NCBI GenBank assembly: GCA_035936415.1 | Contig: DASYWD010000419.1 | Coordinates: forward strand, 1-46,514 | Direction: 5' to 3' | Source of the DNA: Longimicrobiaceae bacterium | GTDB lineage: Bacteria; Gemmatimonadota; Gemmatimonadetes; Longimicrobiales; Longimicrobiaceae | Length of the DNA: 46,514 nucleotides | Part shown: one piece after another, positions 1-9,681 of the stretch | How the letters are laid out: every line of letters begins with the position of its first letter | Numbering within the stretch: the stretch's first letter is position 1 | Notes under the pieces: generated by a model | What the model was told of the DNA's origin: nothing | The model's input: the letters and a program-made list of their open reading frames with translations, nothing else | Databases searched by the model: none | Program-made: the position numbers and the translations under genes

Positions 1-105
1 GGCCAGGGGCGCGGGGAGGGCGAGCGCGGCGGCGGCCGCCGCCGCGCCGCGGAGCAGCTCCCGCCGCGAGAGCGGGGTGCGGGTGTCCGGGAAGAAGCGG
101 GTCAT
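1..105 (-). CDS. N-terminus of a Tat-exported protein (cut by left edge)
   Basis: Thirty-five codons of a minus-strand gene are visible before the window ends. They encode a typical twin-arginine signal: a short polar start, then LSRRELLRG with the Arg pair at residues 14-15, then a run of alanines and a hydrophobic stretch ending in Pro-Ala-Pro. The mature protein is outside the window, so its function cannot be told. The ATG overlaps the TGA of the LON-domain gene by 4 bp (ATGA), so the two are almost certainly cotranscribed and translationally coupled. The signal suggests a folded, often cofactor-containing, periplasmic or secreted protein. Confidence 0.7.
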   Translation of the reverse strand, partial: MTRFFPDTRTPLSRRELLRGAAAAAAALALPAPLA

Positions 106-713
106 TCGTCGTCGGTTTCGTGTGGGTCGTCCCCGTCCAGGATGGCCCGGAAGAGGAAGTCCAGCCGGTCCAGGCGCGCCCGCTCGCCCCGCGTCTCCAG
201 CAGCTCCTGTTGCCACGCCGGGTCGATGCGGACGGCCTGCGCGAGCCGGAAGGCGGTCTCGTGGCGGGTGCTGACGGGGGGGAGCGGGCCGGGGTGGTGG
301 AGCGCCTCCTGCAGCACCCGGTGGAAGAGCTCCACCGAGGCCTCCCGCCGCCGCACGATCCCCCGCCGCGCCCCGTCCAGGTCCGGGTACTCCTCCACCA
401 GCGCCTCGAAGTACGGCGCGCCGGACTCGATCCCGTCCTCGATGCGGAAGCGCTCCAGCCCCTCCGTGAGCACCAGGGAGCGCCCGTCCGGGAGGGGCTG
501 GAACTCGACGATCCGGGCCACGCACCCCACCCGCCCCGGCTCCGTGTCGAACGGTCCGAAGCGGTCCGGGTCGTGGTAGACCAGCCCGAAGCGCCGGTCC
601 CTCTCCAGGCAGTAGGCCATCATCTGCCGGTAACGCGGTTCGAAGACGTGCAGCGGGAGGAGCGCGCCCGGGAAGAGCACCACAGGGAGCGGGAAGAGGG
701 GGAGTCTTCGCAT
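102..713 (-). CDS. LON peptidase substrate-binding domain protein
   Basis: This 203-residue protein has the stand-alone LON N-terminal fold: LPLFPLPVVLFPGALLPLHV at residues 4-23, then FEPRYRQMM and GLVYHD, the usual first strands and helix of the domain. No AAA+ or protease domain follows, so it cannot be a Lon protease. Members of this family are thought to bind proteins or peptides, but their role is poorly known. The ATG at 713 opens the domain directly. The gene overlaps the downstream Tat-signal gene by 4 bp. It is separated from the upstream sugar operon by about 120 bp, which probably holds its promoter. Confidence 0.85.
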   Translation of the reverse strand: MRRLPLFPLPVVLFPGALLPLHVFEPRYRQMMAYCLERDRRFGLVYHDPDRFGPFDTEPGRVGCVARIVEFQPLPDGRSLVLTEGLERFRIEDGIESGAPYFEALVEEYPDLDGARRGIVRRREASVELFHRVLQEALHHPGPLPPVSTRHETAFRLAQAVRIDPAWQQELLETRGERARLDRLDFLFRAILDGDDPHETDDE

Positions 714-834
714 GGGAGTTCGGGATCCGCGACCGGGGACACCGTCTACAACCCCGCGGGCGTGCCGCCGTTCCCCTCAGGTGGGGCGGCTCCGGCGTGG
801 TCCTGCGAAGCCGCGCTGTCATTCACGGGGGGAG

Positions 835-1851
835 TCACCTCCGGAATCCAAACGTCTCGCCGAGCTGCAAGCACTGGTTCCACGGCAGAACACCTTCCGA
901 GCTGGCAGGATGGAACAGGCAAGCAGCGGCAGCGCAAACGCCCAGCCGGAGGCAAGCCTCGATCTCCGAGCCTTCGTGGAGGCAGAAGAGCACGCCGGCA
1001 GCGAAGGCGTCGCCTGCTCCCACCGCCCCGATCACCCTCTCCCCCGGAAGGGCGACGCTCGCCTGGCGGTACTCGCGGCCGGAGGCGCTCCGGGCCAGCA
1101 CACCTTCCAGGGAGTGGATGCACACGAGCTCGCGGACGCCCCGGTCGATCAGCACCCCGGCGGCGCGGGAAAGCCCCCGCCAGCTGACGCTCTGTCCGCG
1201 GCGGGTCGGGACGGCGGTGATCCGTTCCGCTTCGAGCTCGTTCAGAAAGAAGTAGTCGATCGCGGGGAGGGAGGGATTCACGACCGCGGGAACGCGATCG
1301 CTGTCCTCGCTCACCACGTCGGCCGAGGTCTTGAACCCGAGGGACTGCGCCTCCCGGAACAACCGGGCCGCCCCGGTCCGCCCATCCGTCCCCACCTCAT
1401 CCAGTCCCTCCAGCAGGAGCAGGTAACCCAGGTGGAAGATCCTGGCCCGGGAGGCGCCGAGGGTGACGTCGCCGACGTCCAGCAGGCGGTTGGCTCCCGG
1501 CTGGTGAAAGAACGTTCTCCTGCCGGTCGACTTCACCGTCATCACCTCGGTGTACGAGGTGGCGGCCTGCGCGGTTCGCCGCAACTGGGCGGTATCGATT
1601 CCATTGGCCCGGCAGTCCTCCAGGATGGAGCTCCCGTCCTCGTCCTCCCCCACCCGGCCGAACCCCGCGAGAGGGAAGGGGGCGCCCAGCCTGGAAAGGT
1701 CCTTCAGCAGGTTGTAGGGAGACCCTCCGTTGCCGCTGGACTGCTCCAGAATGTGGGCCAGCCCGTCCTGCTGCGGGTATCGGTCGATGATCTTGACCCG
1801 GTCGACGATCCAGTTGCCCCCGGCCAGGATTCCGCTCCTCTGCTCCGTCAT
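835..1851 (-). CDS. PfkB-family carbohydrate kinase
   Basis: A 338-residue ribokinase/PfkB-type sugar kinase. The N-terminal Gly-rich segment SSGNGGSPYN (about 39-48) and the C-terminal signature GAVGAGDAF, with the catalytic Asp near residue 281, are both present. The family phosphorylates a sugar or sugar phosphate with ATP in the cytoplasm. Beside an aldolase and a NagB-like enzyme, a 1-kinase acting on a ketose 6-phosphate is a reasonable guess, but the substrate is not determined by sequence. The ATG at 1851 overlaps the TGA of the Gfo/Idh gene (ATGA), which fixes the start and shows coupling. The open frame continues far upstream, but only as a shadow of that neighbour. This is the last gene of the operon. 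Confidence 0.88.
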   Translation of the reverse strand: MTEQRSGILAGGNWIVDRVKIIDRYPQQDGLAHILEQSSGNGGSPYNLLKDLSRLGAPFPLAGFGRVGEDEDGSSILEDCRANGIDTAQLRRTAQAATSYTEVMTVKSTGRRTFFHQPGANRLLDVGDVTLGASRARIFHLGYLLLLEGLDEVGTDGRTGAARLFREAQSLGFKTSADVVSEDSDRVPAVVNPSLPAIDYFFLNELEAERITAVPTRRGQSVSWRGLSRAAGVLIDRGVRELVCIHSLEGVLARSASGREYRQASVALPGERVIGAVGAGDAFAAGVLFCLHEGSEIEACLRLGVCAAAACLFHPASSEGVLPWNQCLQLGETFGFRR

Positions 1852-2981
1852 GACGGATGCGCCAGGCTCACCACCTGGTTCCCGCTCTGCGATTCCAGCG
1901 CCGCGGCGAACAGCGCATGGCTGGCCACGGCCTCCTCCGGCGTGACGCAGCCGAACCGGTCCCCGAGGAATCCCTCGCGTTCGGCGATGAACGCGGCCCA
2001 CATCTGCAGGATCAGGTCGGGGAAGCCGGGCTCGAAGATGCCGCCGGTGATGGTCTTGAACGGAGTCTGAAAGCCCAGGTCCGTCTTCTGCCACCACTGC
2101 TCCCGGTCCCGGCGAAAGGTCCAAAGGGTCTTCGGTTCCTTGGTGCCGTAGCGGACGCCGCCCTCCATTCCGGCCACCTCGACGTACCAGGTGTTGGTCT
2201 CTCCCGGGGCGATGCGCTTCATCTCCAGCGTCATCGGCACCCGCAGGCCGTCGGCGTCCACCGTCGTGTGCAGGATGGCGTTGTCCCAGGTGTCGCAGGA
2301 CGCCACCCCGCCCCTCCCGTCGGGGCGCTCCTGGACGATGTTGACCAGCTGCGCGTACACCGACTGCGGTCTCCACCCGAGCCGGAACGGCAGGTGGACG
2401 ACGTGCATCCCCAGGTCGCCCATCACCCCGATCTCTCCGCAGCTCCGTACCTGTCGCTTCCAGTTGATCGGCTTCTGCGGGTCCAGATCGCTGGAATGGA
2501 GGAACCCGGCGCGGATCTCCAGGAGCTTGCCCAGGCTCTCCGACCGTACCGCCTCGACGACCCGCTGTGCGCCCGGCAGGAAAGGGAACTCCGAGCTGCA
2601 GCGCACGAACCGGCCCCGCTCTTCGGCCTCGTCCCGGATGCGTTCGGCGGCGCCGAGGTCGATCCCGAAGGGCTTCTCCGCGAAGAGGTCCTTCCCCGCC
2701 CGCAGCACGTCGAGGTAGAGACTCTCGTGCAGATCGTGAGGCACGGCGACGTAAACGACGTCCACCTCCGGGTTGGCCAGCAGCTCGGCATGGTCGCGGG
2801 TCAGCTGCCGGACCGTCGGGACCTTCCTGAACCAGTCGAGGAGCTTCTCCTGCAGGTCGCAGACGGCCACCAGCTCCAGGTGGACGGGGTAGTCCTCCAG
2901 AGCGAACCAGCGCCCGATGGCGCTGGCCACCTCCCTGCCCATCAGCCCGCCGCCGACGATCCCCACCCTGACCGTCCTCAT
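1848..2981 (-). CDS. Gfo/Idh/MocA-family oxidoreductase
   Basis: A 377-residue NAD(P)-dependent sugar or polyol dehydrogenase. The Rossmann motif VGIVGGGLMG lies at residues 6-15 and the family EKP motif at 102-104 (FAEKPFG), whose Lys contacts the nicotinamide and substrate. Length is normal. It lies between an aldolase and a PfkB kinase with 4-bp overlaps on both sides, so it belongs to the sugar catabolic operon. It may oxidise or epimerise the sugar before deamination or cleavage. The substrate is unknown. Confidence 0.9.
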   Translation of the reverse strand: MRTVRVGIVGGGLMGREVASAIGRWFALEDYPVHLELVAVCDLQEKLLDWFRKVPTVRQLTRDHAELLANPEVDVVYVAVPHDLHESLYLDVLRAGKDLFAEKPFGIDLGAAERIRDEAEERGRFVRCSSEFPFLPGAQRVVEAVRSESLGKLLEIRAGFLHSSDLDPQKPINWKRQVRSCGEIGVMGDLGMHVVHLPFRLGWRPQSVYAQLVNIVQERPDGRGGVASCDTWDNAILHTTVDADGLRVPMTLEMKRIAPGETNTWYVEVAGMEGGVRYGTKEPKTLWTFRRDREQWWQKTDLGFQTPFKTITGGIFEPGFPDLILQMWAAFIAEREGFLGDRFGCVTPEEAVASHALFAAALESQSGNQVVSLAHPS

Positions 2982-3812
2982 GGCAGGAACCGGGCAGCAT
3001 CGCCGGCGCTCATGCCTTCATGGACGATCGCCATGAGGGCGCGTGTCATGCCGGCCGGGTTCGGGTGCTGGATGATGTTGCGCCCGTACACGATTCCGGC
3101 GGCGCCCTGCCGGATCAGCTCCTCCGTGCGCTGCAGGATCTCCTCGTCCGTCGCCCGGCTGCCCCCGCGGACCAGGACGGGCACGTCGCCGGCGATCTGG
3201 ACCACCTGGTGATAAAGAGAGGGATCGCTCGTCGGATCCGCCTTGACGATGTCGGCGCCCAGCTCCACCGCCTGGCGTACCAGGGGGATGATCTTGTCCT
3301 CGTCCCCGTCCACCATGTAGCCCCCGGCCTTCTCATTGGGCTGGAACACCAGTGGCTCGATCATCAGCGGCATGCCGTAGCGGTCGCACTCCGGCCTGAT
3401 CCGCAGGATGTTCTGGATGCACTGGTCGGTGACTTCCGGCTGGTCGGGGATGCGAAAGAGGTTGACGACGACACAGGCGGCGTCCAGGCGGAGGGCCTGC
3501 TCCACCGGGGCCTCGATCATCCGGCTGAAGAGGGTGCAGGGTAGGTCGGTCCCGTATACGTTGGCCACGTCGGTGCGAAGCACGAGGGAGGGTTTCTCCC
3601 TGCCGGGGATGCCCTGCAGGTGCCGGGCCTGCCCCACCGTCAGCTGGATGGCGTCGGGAGCCGCTTCCACGACGACCCGGATGGCTCGAGCGATGTCCTC
3701 GATTCCCTTGAGGTAAGGAGAGCTCGTTGAAGAAGCCGTGGTCGATAGCCACGTCGAAGCACCGTCCGGACTTCCCATCGAAGAGGCGGTTCAGGCGCGC
3801 GCTCACGCTCAT
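2978..3812 (-). CDS. DeoC/LacD-type class I aldolase with apparent +1 frameshift
   Basis: This is a DhnA/LacD-like Schiff-base aldolase of about 277 residues, split by a frame change. Codons 1-30, starting at the ATG at 3812, give MSVSARLNRLFDGKSG and then FDVAIDHGFFNE, the conserved family start. The reading then has to skip one base (about 3722) to continue as SPYLKGIEDIARAI and on to the stop at 2978. The rest is intact: VKADPT carries the likely Schiff-base Lys (about residue 190 of the corrected protein), and VPVLVRGGSR and AAGIVYGRN bind phosphate. It probably cleaves a ketose bisphosphate. Either the base call is wrong or the gene is newly broken. The uninterrupted frame alone begins at 3778 with nonsense residues. 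Confidence 0.75.
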
Positions 3813-3849
3813 AGACCTTTCTGTTCCCGGGTTCGAAGGAACGGACTTC

Positions 3850-3921
3850 CTATCCCTGCGCCGCCTCTACGCCGATCTCCAGCCGGAACCGGCGGGTTTC
3901 ACCCGGCCCCAGCCTAAGATT
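3850..3921 (-). pseudogene. Possible 3' remnant of an aldose-epimerase-like gene
   Basis: Between the aldolase and the small hypothetical gene, a minus-strand frame reads SNLRLGPGETRRFRLEIGVE and then a short tail to a stop at 3850. That string resembles the last beta-strand of aldose 1-epimerase/DUF4432-type proteins, which often end with a xLxPGExRxFxLxIGV pattern. Nothing upstream in this frame is protein-like, so at most a 3' stub remains. It overlaps the end of the small gene at 3914. The assignment rests on one short motif recalled from the family. Confidence 0.35.
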
Positions 3922-4192
3922 GCTGCTCCCGGTGTTCCTCGTGTGAGCGAGGTATGTCGGGCAATTGTTCATCGAGCGACTGGCGGTAGCGGATGCAGCC
4001 CCGAAGAAACTCCGGCCAATCGGGAACAGTCGGCTGCGGGTCCTGCTGCTCCGGCAACAAACCCCAGAGCGCCGGGTGGTGCCAGCAGAGCTCGTGGCCG
4101 GTGCTGTCGCGGTGTGCACGAATCCCCTGCCGCAGCCTCTTTGCCTCCGCGATGAGCTCCTCGCGTGACATCCGATCGAGGTCCTCGTCCAT
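3914..4192 (-). CDS. Small conserved-looking hypothetical protein
   Basis: A 92-residue soluble protein. It has a charged N-terminal helix (MSREELIAEAKRLRQGIRAH), then STGHELCWHHPALWGLLPE and a C-terminal helix. The His-Cys-Trp-His-His cluster (ELCWHHPALW) looks like a conserved motif and could bind a metal, but I do not know a function. The ATG at 4192 follows a purine-rich stretch (GGAGGAGTC). It sits inside the sugar operon on the same strand but bears no obvious relation to sugar metabolism, and a possible gene stub lies just downstream, so it may have been inserted. Confidence 0.65.
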   Translation of the reverse strand: MDEDLDRMSREELIAEAKRLRQGIRAHRDSTGHELCWHHPALWGLLPEQQDPQPTVPDWPEFLRGCIRYRQSLDEQLPDIPRSHEEHREQQS

Positions 4193-4482
4193 GACTCCTC
4201 CTGAACGCGTCCAGGCCGCCTGCAGCGCTTCCTTCCGTTCGGCGGCGGGCCGTCACGTGCTCGCTGGCATCCGGGGAGCACGCCCGAAGAGTCGGCGCAG
4301 CGCACGGACCCACGCAGACCAACGGCTGCGCTCCGACTCGATTCCGAGACTTCGCGCAGCCCGGTCCAGTGAATCCTCGAGTAGGGCGCCGATACGCGGC
4401 TCCGGCGTATGGAGCACCCGCTCATGGATGACGCCGTAGCGGATGCGGTGGATGTCCCGGGCCCTTGACCTCCGCCCTCCCC
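4193..4482 (-). other. Gene-poor gap with a doubtful short ORF
   Basis: About 290 bp lie between the NagB-like gene and the small hypothetical gene. A minus-strand frame ending at 4253 reads plausibly as protein (IHRIRYGVIHERVLHTPEPR, then GALLEDSLDRAARSLGIESE). Its only in-frame start is a GTG at 4417, giving 54 residues, with no clear ribosome binding site. I cannot name a family; it could be a remnant of a larger gene. No hairpin or promoter stands out. Confidence 0.3.
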
Positions 4483-5412
4483 TCAATGCATCTCCGTCTC
4501 GCAGGTGCCGATGCCCCCGCGATAGTAGTTGAACTGCACGTTCGGGTGGTCGGCCAGCAGCGACATGGGGACCGAGGAATCCGGGACTCCCTTGGAGATC
4601 ATCAGCGCCGTGAGCCGGATGCCGAGCGGGTTGTCGTGGTGGCCGGGGTGCCAGATCGACACCTTCTCCGCCTTCCAGGTCTCCCGGGGACCCACCGTGA
4701 CCGCGTGCGAGGGGACCAGCGGGATGTTGCCGCCCCCCGAGGTACGGGCGTTCTGGATCAGGGTGAGCGGATGCAGCTCGACCACCCGGGTGCCGAGCTG
4801 GCGGTACTCCTCGGGCGTGGGCGGGCGCTCCTGGTACTCGCCCTCCCGCTTCACCGGGTCGTTGAACGCCCAGTGCTTCACCTCCCCCTGCCCGCCCTGC
4901 ATCACGGCGCACCGCACGAAGCCCCAGGCGGCCTCGTACTCGCCGGGCGCCGCCTTGGGAAAGTGGAGGTTCTCCCGCGGCATGGCCAGCTCCGGGCGGA
5001 TGCGGTCGAAGCAGAGCTCCCGGTCGGCGCGGGCGAAGGAGAGCGGGTGATCCTCCGGCGCCTCCGTCCCTTCCAGGAACCACTCGTCCATCCCCCAGAA
5101 GTGCGCGTCCCTGAGCGAGATGCCCAGGTCGTTCACCAGCTGCGCGACGAGCGGGAGCTGCTCGGTCGGCCCGATGGGACCGCAGATCCCGACGGGATCA
5201 CTCGCGGTCGACTGCCGCCAGGCGGTGACGTATTCCAGTGCTTCGGCAAGGAAGAACTGCTCCAGCGTGTCGTACATCACGACACGGAAGCCGGGACGTC
5301 CGAGCTGTTCCAGGTCCCTGGCCGAGAGCCTGGCCGCGTCGTTGATGATGTCCGAGTCGAGGGTGGTGTAATCCCACCACCCCGGAGCGATCTTGCTGAG
5401 CTTGCGTGGCAT
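4483..5412 (-). CDS. NagB-like glucosamine-6-phosphate deaminase/isomerase
   Basis: A 309-residue member of the NagB/RpiA/6-phosphogluconolactonase fold, somewhat longer than classical NagB (about 265). The phosphate-binding loop is [10 protein letters not shown] (75-84), the acidic motif MDEW sits at 108-111 in place of the usual DE(Y/W), and HWAFNDP (180-186) replaces HIAFNEP. The family converts an amino-sugar 6-phosphate to a ketose phosphate and ammonia. The altered motifs suggest a divergent substrate rather than GlcN6P itself. ATG at 5412. It lies 19 bp downstream of the PIG-L deacetylase, consistent with a deacetylate-then-deaminate order. Confidence 0.82.
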   Translation of the reverse strand: MPRKLSKIAPGWWDYTTLDSDIINDAARLSARDLEQLGRPGFRVVMYDTLEQFFLAEALEYVTAWRQSTASDPVGICGPIGPTEQLPLVAQLVNDLGISLRDAHFWGMDEWFLEGTEAPEDHPLSFARADRELCFDRIRPELAMPRENLHFPKAAPGEYEAAWGFVRCAVMQGGQGEVKHWAFNDPVKREGEYQERPPTPEEYRQLGTRVVELHPLTLIQNARTSGGGNIPLVPSHAVTVGPRETWKAEKVSIWHPGHHDNPLGIRLTALMISKGVPDSSVPMSLLADHPNVQFNYYRGGIGTCETEMH

Positions 5413-5431
5413 GGGTTCGGCTCTCCGCGGC

Positions 5432-6199
5432 CTACGTCGAGTTGCGCCTCAGGAACCCTGCGAGCGCCTCGCCCAGCACGTTCCTCTGCGGATAGCCGTG
5501 CCCCAGGTGCTGGCGAAAGCCTTCGGCGTACCTCACGCCGCAGCGATCACCCTGCTCGCGGGCGAACCGCTGGTTGGCCTCCAGGTAGTCGTCCGCCCCA
5601 TGATGGGAGCGGAGCCACTCCCGCTGGCTGGCGTGGCAGGCCAGAGCCTCCTGCCGGACCTCGAAGACCGAACCGACGTCGATCCAGAAGTCACCCATGA
5701 CCGGATCGCCGAACTTGTCCTTCCCTTCGAGAGCATCGGCGTAGTAGAGGGCCGGCACCCCCTTGCCGGTCGCGCCGGTCCGGCTCGCGAAGAGAGGGAC
5801 CCCGGCGGCGAAGCAGGCCATGCGCACGAGCTTCGAGGTCTCCTCGTGGTCCAGCATGTAGCAGTCCGGCGAGTGCGTGATCACAAGGTCCGGGGTGAAT
5901 CGGCGTAGTGCCTCCGTCACACTCTCCAGCTGCTCCGGGCAGTAGTGGATGGAGAGGTCGTCCAACCCGGCCCAGGCATAGGTGCCGCCCAGCACCCGGG
6001 CGGCGCTGTCCGCCTCGACGAGGCGGGTTTCCCGGATCGCCTCCCGGGTGCCTGCCGGCGCTCCCAGGTCGCCGCCGCTCAGGGTGACGCACCGCAGCTC
6101 CCATCCCTGGTTCACCAGCAGGCGCAGGGTGCCCGCGCAGAGGAACTCTGCGTCGTCCGGATGCGCCATGGCGGCCAGAACTTTCGGTTTTCTTTCCAC
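5432..6199 (-). CDS. PIG-L family deacetylase
   Basis: A 255-residue LmbE/PIG-L zinc-dependent N-deacetylase. The signature AHPDDAEF lies at residues 12-19 (His and Asp bind zinc, Asp is the general base), and a second His site is in [12 protein letters not shown]. The family removes N-acetyl groups from acetamido sugars such as GlcNAc conjugates. The start is GTG at 6199: the internal ATG would remove the first strand (KVLAA) that the fold needs. No strong Shine-Dalgarno is visible. It heads the sugar operon, 45 bp after the molybdenum hydroxylase stop, so read-through from that pair is possible. Confidence 0.88.
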   Translation of the reverse strand: MERKPKVLAAMAHPDDAEFLCAGTLRLLVNQGWELRCVTLSGGDLGAPAGTREAIRETRLVEADSAARVLGGTYAWAGLDDLSIHYCPEQLESVTEALRRFTPDLVITHSPDCYMLDHEETSKLVRMACFAAGVPLFASRTGATGKGVPALYYADALEGKDKFGDPVMGDFWIDVGSVFEVRQEALACHASQREWLRSHHGADDYLEANQRFAREQGDRCGVRYAEGFRQHLGHGYPQRNVLGEALAGFLRRNST

Positions 6200-6244
6200 A
6201 GAAAGGCGACTGCTCGGGCGTTCTCCGGAAGGACGCGCGCTGTC

Positions 6245-8781
6245 TCAATCCGCCGCGACCAGCTCCCGCCCCCCCTCCTCGTCCCGGCGCACGCCCATCC
6301 CCTGCAGCGCGCGCCAGACGCGCGGCGGGGAGAAGGGGAGCGCGTCGATCCGCACCCCCACGGCGTCGTAGATGGCGTTGGCGATGGCGGGGATGGAGGG
6401 GTGCAGCGGCCCCTCCCCCGCCTCCTTGGCGCCGTACGGGCCCTCGGGGTCGATGGACTCCACGATCAGCGAGTGGAGCTCCGGCGTGTCCAGCGAGGTG
6501 GGGATCCGGTAGTCCAGGAGCGACGGGGCGTTGTGCAGCCCGGCGCGGCCGTGTTCGGCGTCCTTGAAGACGTGCTGCTCCATCAGCGCCTCGGCGAAGC
6601 CCATGTAGGCGGAGCCCTCCATCTGCCCCTCGACGATGGTGGGGTTCAGGGCGCGCCCGCAGTCGTGCGCCACCCAGATCGTCTTCACCTCCACGAAGCC
6701 GCTCTCCGGGTCCACCTCCACCTCGGCGACGTGCGCGGTGAAGGAGTAGGCCGGGCTCGCGCCGATGGTGCCGCCGCGGTACTCGCCGTGCACGTCGCGC
6801 GGGGTGTTGTACGACCCTACCGAGCCGAGCGTCCCGTGCTTTGCCTCGGCCAGGTTGAACGCCTCGACGATCGGCATGCTCCGCCCGGTGTCCTGGCCGT
6901 CCATGGCGAGCCCGCCGGCCAGGAGGACGCGCTTCGCCGGGATCTCCCACGCTTCGCCCACCGCGTCCTGCACCAGCGCCTTCAGCTTCCGCGCCGCGTC
7001 CACGCAGGCGTTCCCCAGCATGAAGGTGACGCGCGACGAGTAGCTCCCCAGGTCCACCGGGGTGAAGTCGGTGTCGGAGGGGAGGACGCGGACGTAGTCC
7101 AGCGGCACTCCCAGCTCCTCGCAGACGATGTACGCCACCAGCGAGGTGGAGCCCTGCCCGATGTCCGAGGCGCCGGAGAACACCGCGATCCGCCCGGAGC
7201 GGTCCACCTGGAGCTGCACCGCGGACTGGGGCATCCGGTTGGGGTAGATGGGGTAGTTGGTCCCCGAGATGTAGCACGACCCCGCCACGCCCACGCCGCG
7301 TCCGGGTCCCATCTTACGGAACTTGTCCTTCCAGCCGCTGGCGCGCTCCACCCGGTCCAGGCACTCCATGAAGCCGTTGGAGGTCACCCGCAGCTCGTTC
7401 ACGGTGCGGCGGAAGCTCCCCATGAAGTTGCGGCGGCGCAGCTCGATGGGGTCCAGGCCCAGCCGCTCGGCCAGCTTGTCCAGCGACACCTCGAAGGCGA
7501 ACCGCGGCTGCACGCTCCCGTGTCCGCGCTTGGGTCCGCACGCCGGCTTGTTGGTGAAGACGCGCGTGGAGTCGAAGCGGTACGCCGGGATCTCGTACGG
7601 GGCGGCGAGGAGCTGCCCGGAGTAGTACGTGGTCACCAGCCCGAACGACGAGTACGCGCCGCCGTCCAGGAGCGTCCGCGCGTCCACCGCCTTGAGCTTC
7701 CCGTCCGCGGTGGCGCCCACGCGGTACTTCATCAGGAACGGGTGCCGCCCCCGGTGGGCGTAGAAGACCTCCTCGCGGGTGTAGAGGATCTTCACCGGGC
7801 GCCCCGTCTTCATCGCCAGCTTGGCGACGCAGAACTCCAGGTCGAAGGGCTCGCTCTTCCCCCCGAAGCCGCCGCCCACGTGCGGCTGGATCACCCGCAC
7901 CTTGGCCGGGTCCAGCTCCAGCACCTTGGACAGCTCGCGGTGCAGGTAGTGCGGGACCTGGGTGGACGACCAGACGGTGAGCCGGCCCCCCGGCGCGCCC
8001 CCCTCCTCCCACTGCCCGATGGCGCAGTGCGGCTCGATGGGCGCGTGGGTGGTCCCCTCGAAGAAGTACTCCCCCTCCACCACCACGTCGGAGGCGCGGA
8101 GCCCCTCGTCCACCTCCCCGAACTCCAGCTTCACGATCTTGGAGATGTTGCCGTTGTGGCCGGGCTTCTTCGCCTCGTGGATCTGCACGTCGGTCCGGCG
8201 CGCGGCCTCCTCCGGGTCCAGGATCGGCTCCAGCACCTCGTACGCCACCCGGATCCGCTCCAGGGCGCGGTTGGCGGTGTCCTCGTCCACGGCGGCGACC
8301 GCCGCCACCGCGTCGCCGATGTAGCGCACCCGGTCGGTGGCGAGCGCCTGCTCGTCCGGGGTCCAGACGATGATCCCGAAGGGGATGGGCATCTCCTCGC
8401 CCGTGACCACCGCGCGCACGCCGGGGAGCGCGAGCGCCTCCGACGCGTCGATGGCGAGGATGCGCGCGTGCGGGTGCGGCGAGCGGAGGATCTTCCCGTG
8501 CAGCATCCCCGGGAGCGAGATGTCGTCGGTGTAGCGCGCGCGCCCCACCGACTTCTCCAGCCCGTCGGCCTTGCGCCGCCGCTGGCCGAGGAAGCGCAGC
8601 GGCCGCGCCTTCTCCTCGCGATCGCCGTACACCGGCACCCGCTCCCCCGCGTGCGAGGGGGCGTGGTCCTCCACCGGCGTGCCGCGCTCGGCCACCTCGG
8701 GCTGGTCGGCGGGGACGCCGCCGCGGGCGCTCTCCAGCTCGACGTCATCGCCGGGGGCGAGCGGGTCGCGTGGCTCGTTGC

Positions 8782-8785
<4 letters not shown>
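6245..8785 (-). CDS. Xanthine dehydrogenase-family molybdopterin (large) subunit
   Basis: An 846-residue Moco-binding subunit of the molybdenum hydroxylase family, closest by eye to 4-hydroxybenzoyl-CoA reductase/aldehyde oxidase-like enzymes. The N-terminal ARYTDDISLPGMLHGKILRS, the GGGFGGKSEPF Moco loop and the C-terminal GAKEAGEG with the base-catalytic Glu (about 791) are all present. A roughly 60-residue charged leader (MSNEPRDPLAPGDDVELESA and following) precedes the domain. The ATG at 8785 overlaps the stop of the iron-sulfur subunit (ATGA); the longer open frame upstream is a shadow. The family hydroxylates aromatic heterocycles or aldehydes, or reduces aryl-CoA. The substrate is unknown. 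No FAD subunit gene is adjacent. Confidence 0.9.
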
Positions 8786-9300
<515 letters not shown>

Positions 9301-9681
9301 CGTGGCGGATGCGGGTGGGACGTGCGTGCCGGCGGGTTCCGGCCCTCAACACTACCCACCCGGTCCGGGGGTGTCAACGCGCGGAAGTCGTGGTCGGAGG
9401 CCATGCTTCCCGCCATCCCGCCGCGCGTCTGGCGGAGCATGGCGGAAGCGCCCATCTTGTGCGTCCAGCGGGCGGAAGCGCCCCTTCGGCGGCCGCGGAG
9501 GCGGCGCTCCGGCGCCGATCCAGCGGGTTCTACATGGGATCTGCGCAAAAACTCAGGCAATGCCTGGAGAAGTCGCGGGTGCGGCCGGCACGGGAGTTGC
9601 TTGGCGGGTTGTTGTGCAACTATGTACGGTACGCACAATACGACCGTTTTTCACAACCGACCGTCCGTTGCCGGAGTCGTC
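9301..9681. other. Intergenic region with possible divergent promoters
   Basis: These 381 bp separate the minus-strand molybdenum hydroxylase from a small plus-strand gene. The 13-mer GGCGGAAGCGCCC occurs twice, at about 9441 and 9470. The right part is AT-richer (9600-9665). It contains a weak plus-strand promoter-like pair, TTGTGC near 9611 and CACAAT about 16 bp later. I see no RNA gene and no convincing terminator. The promoter of the molybdenum hydroxylase must also lie here but I could not single it out. Confidence 0.4.

Noticed and set aside
120-2070. Long plus-strand open frames over the LON and sugar-kinase genes
   Set aside because: They are antisense to clearly recognisable proteins, are Arg/Pro/Gly-rich and show no domain; such frames are normal in GC-rich DNA.
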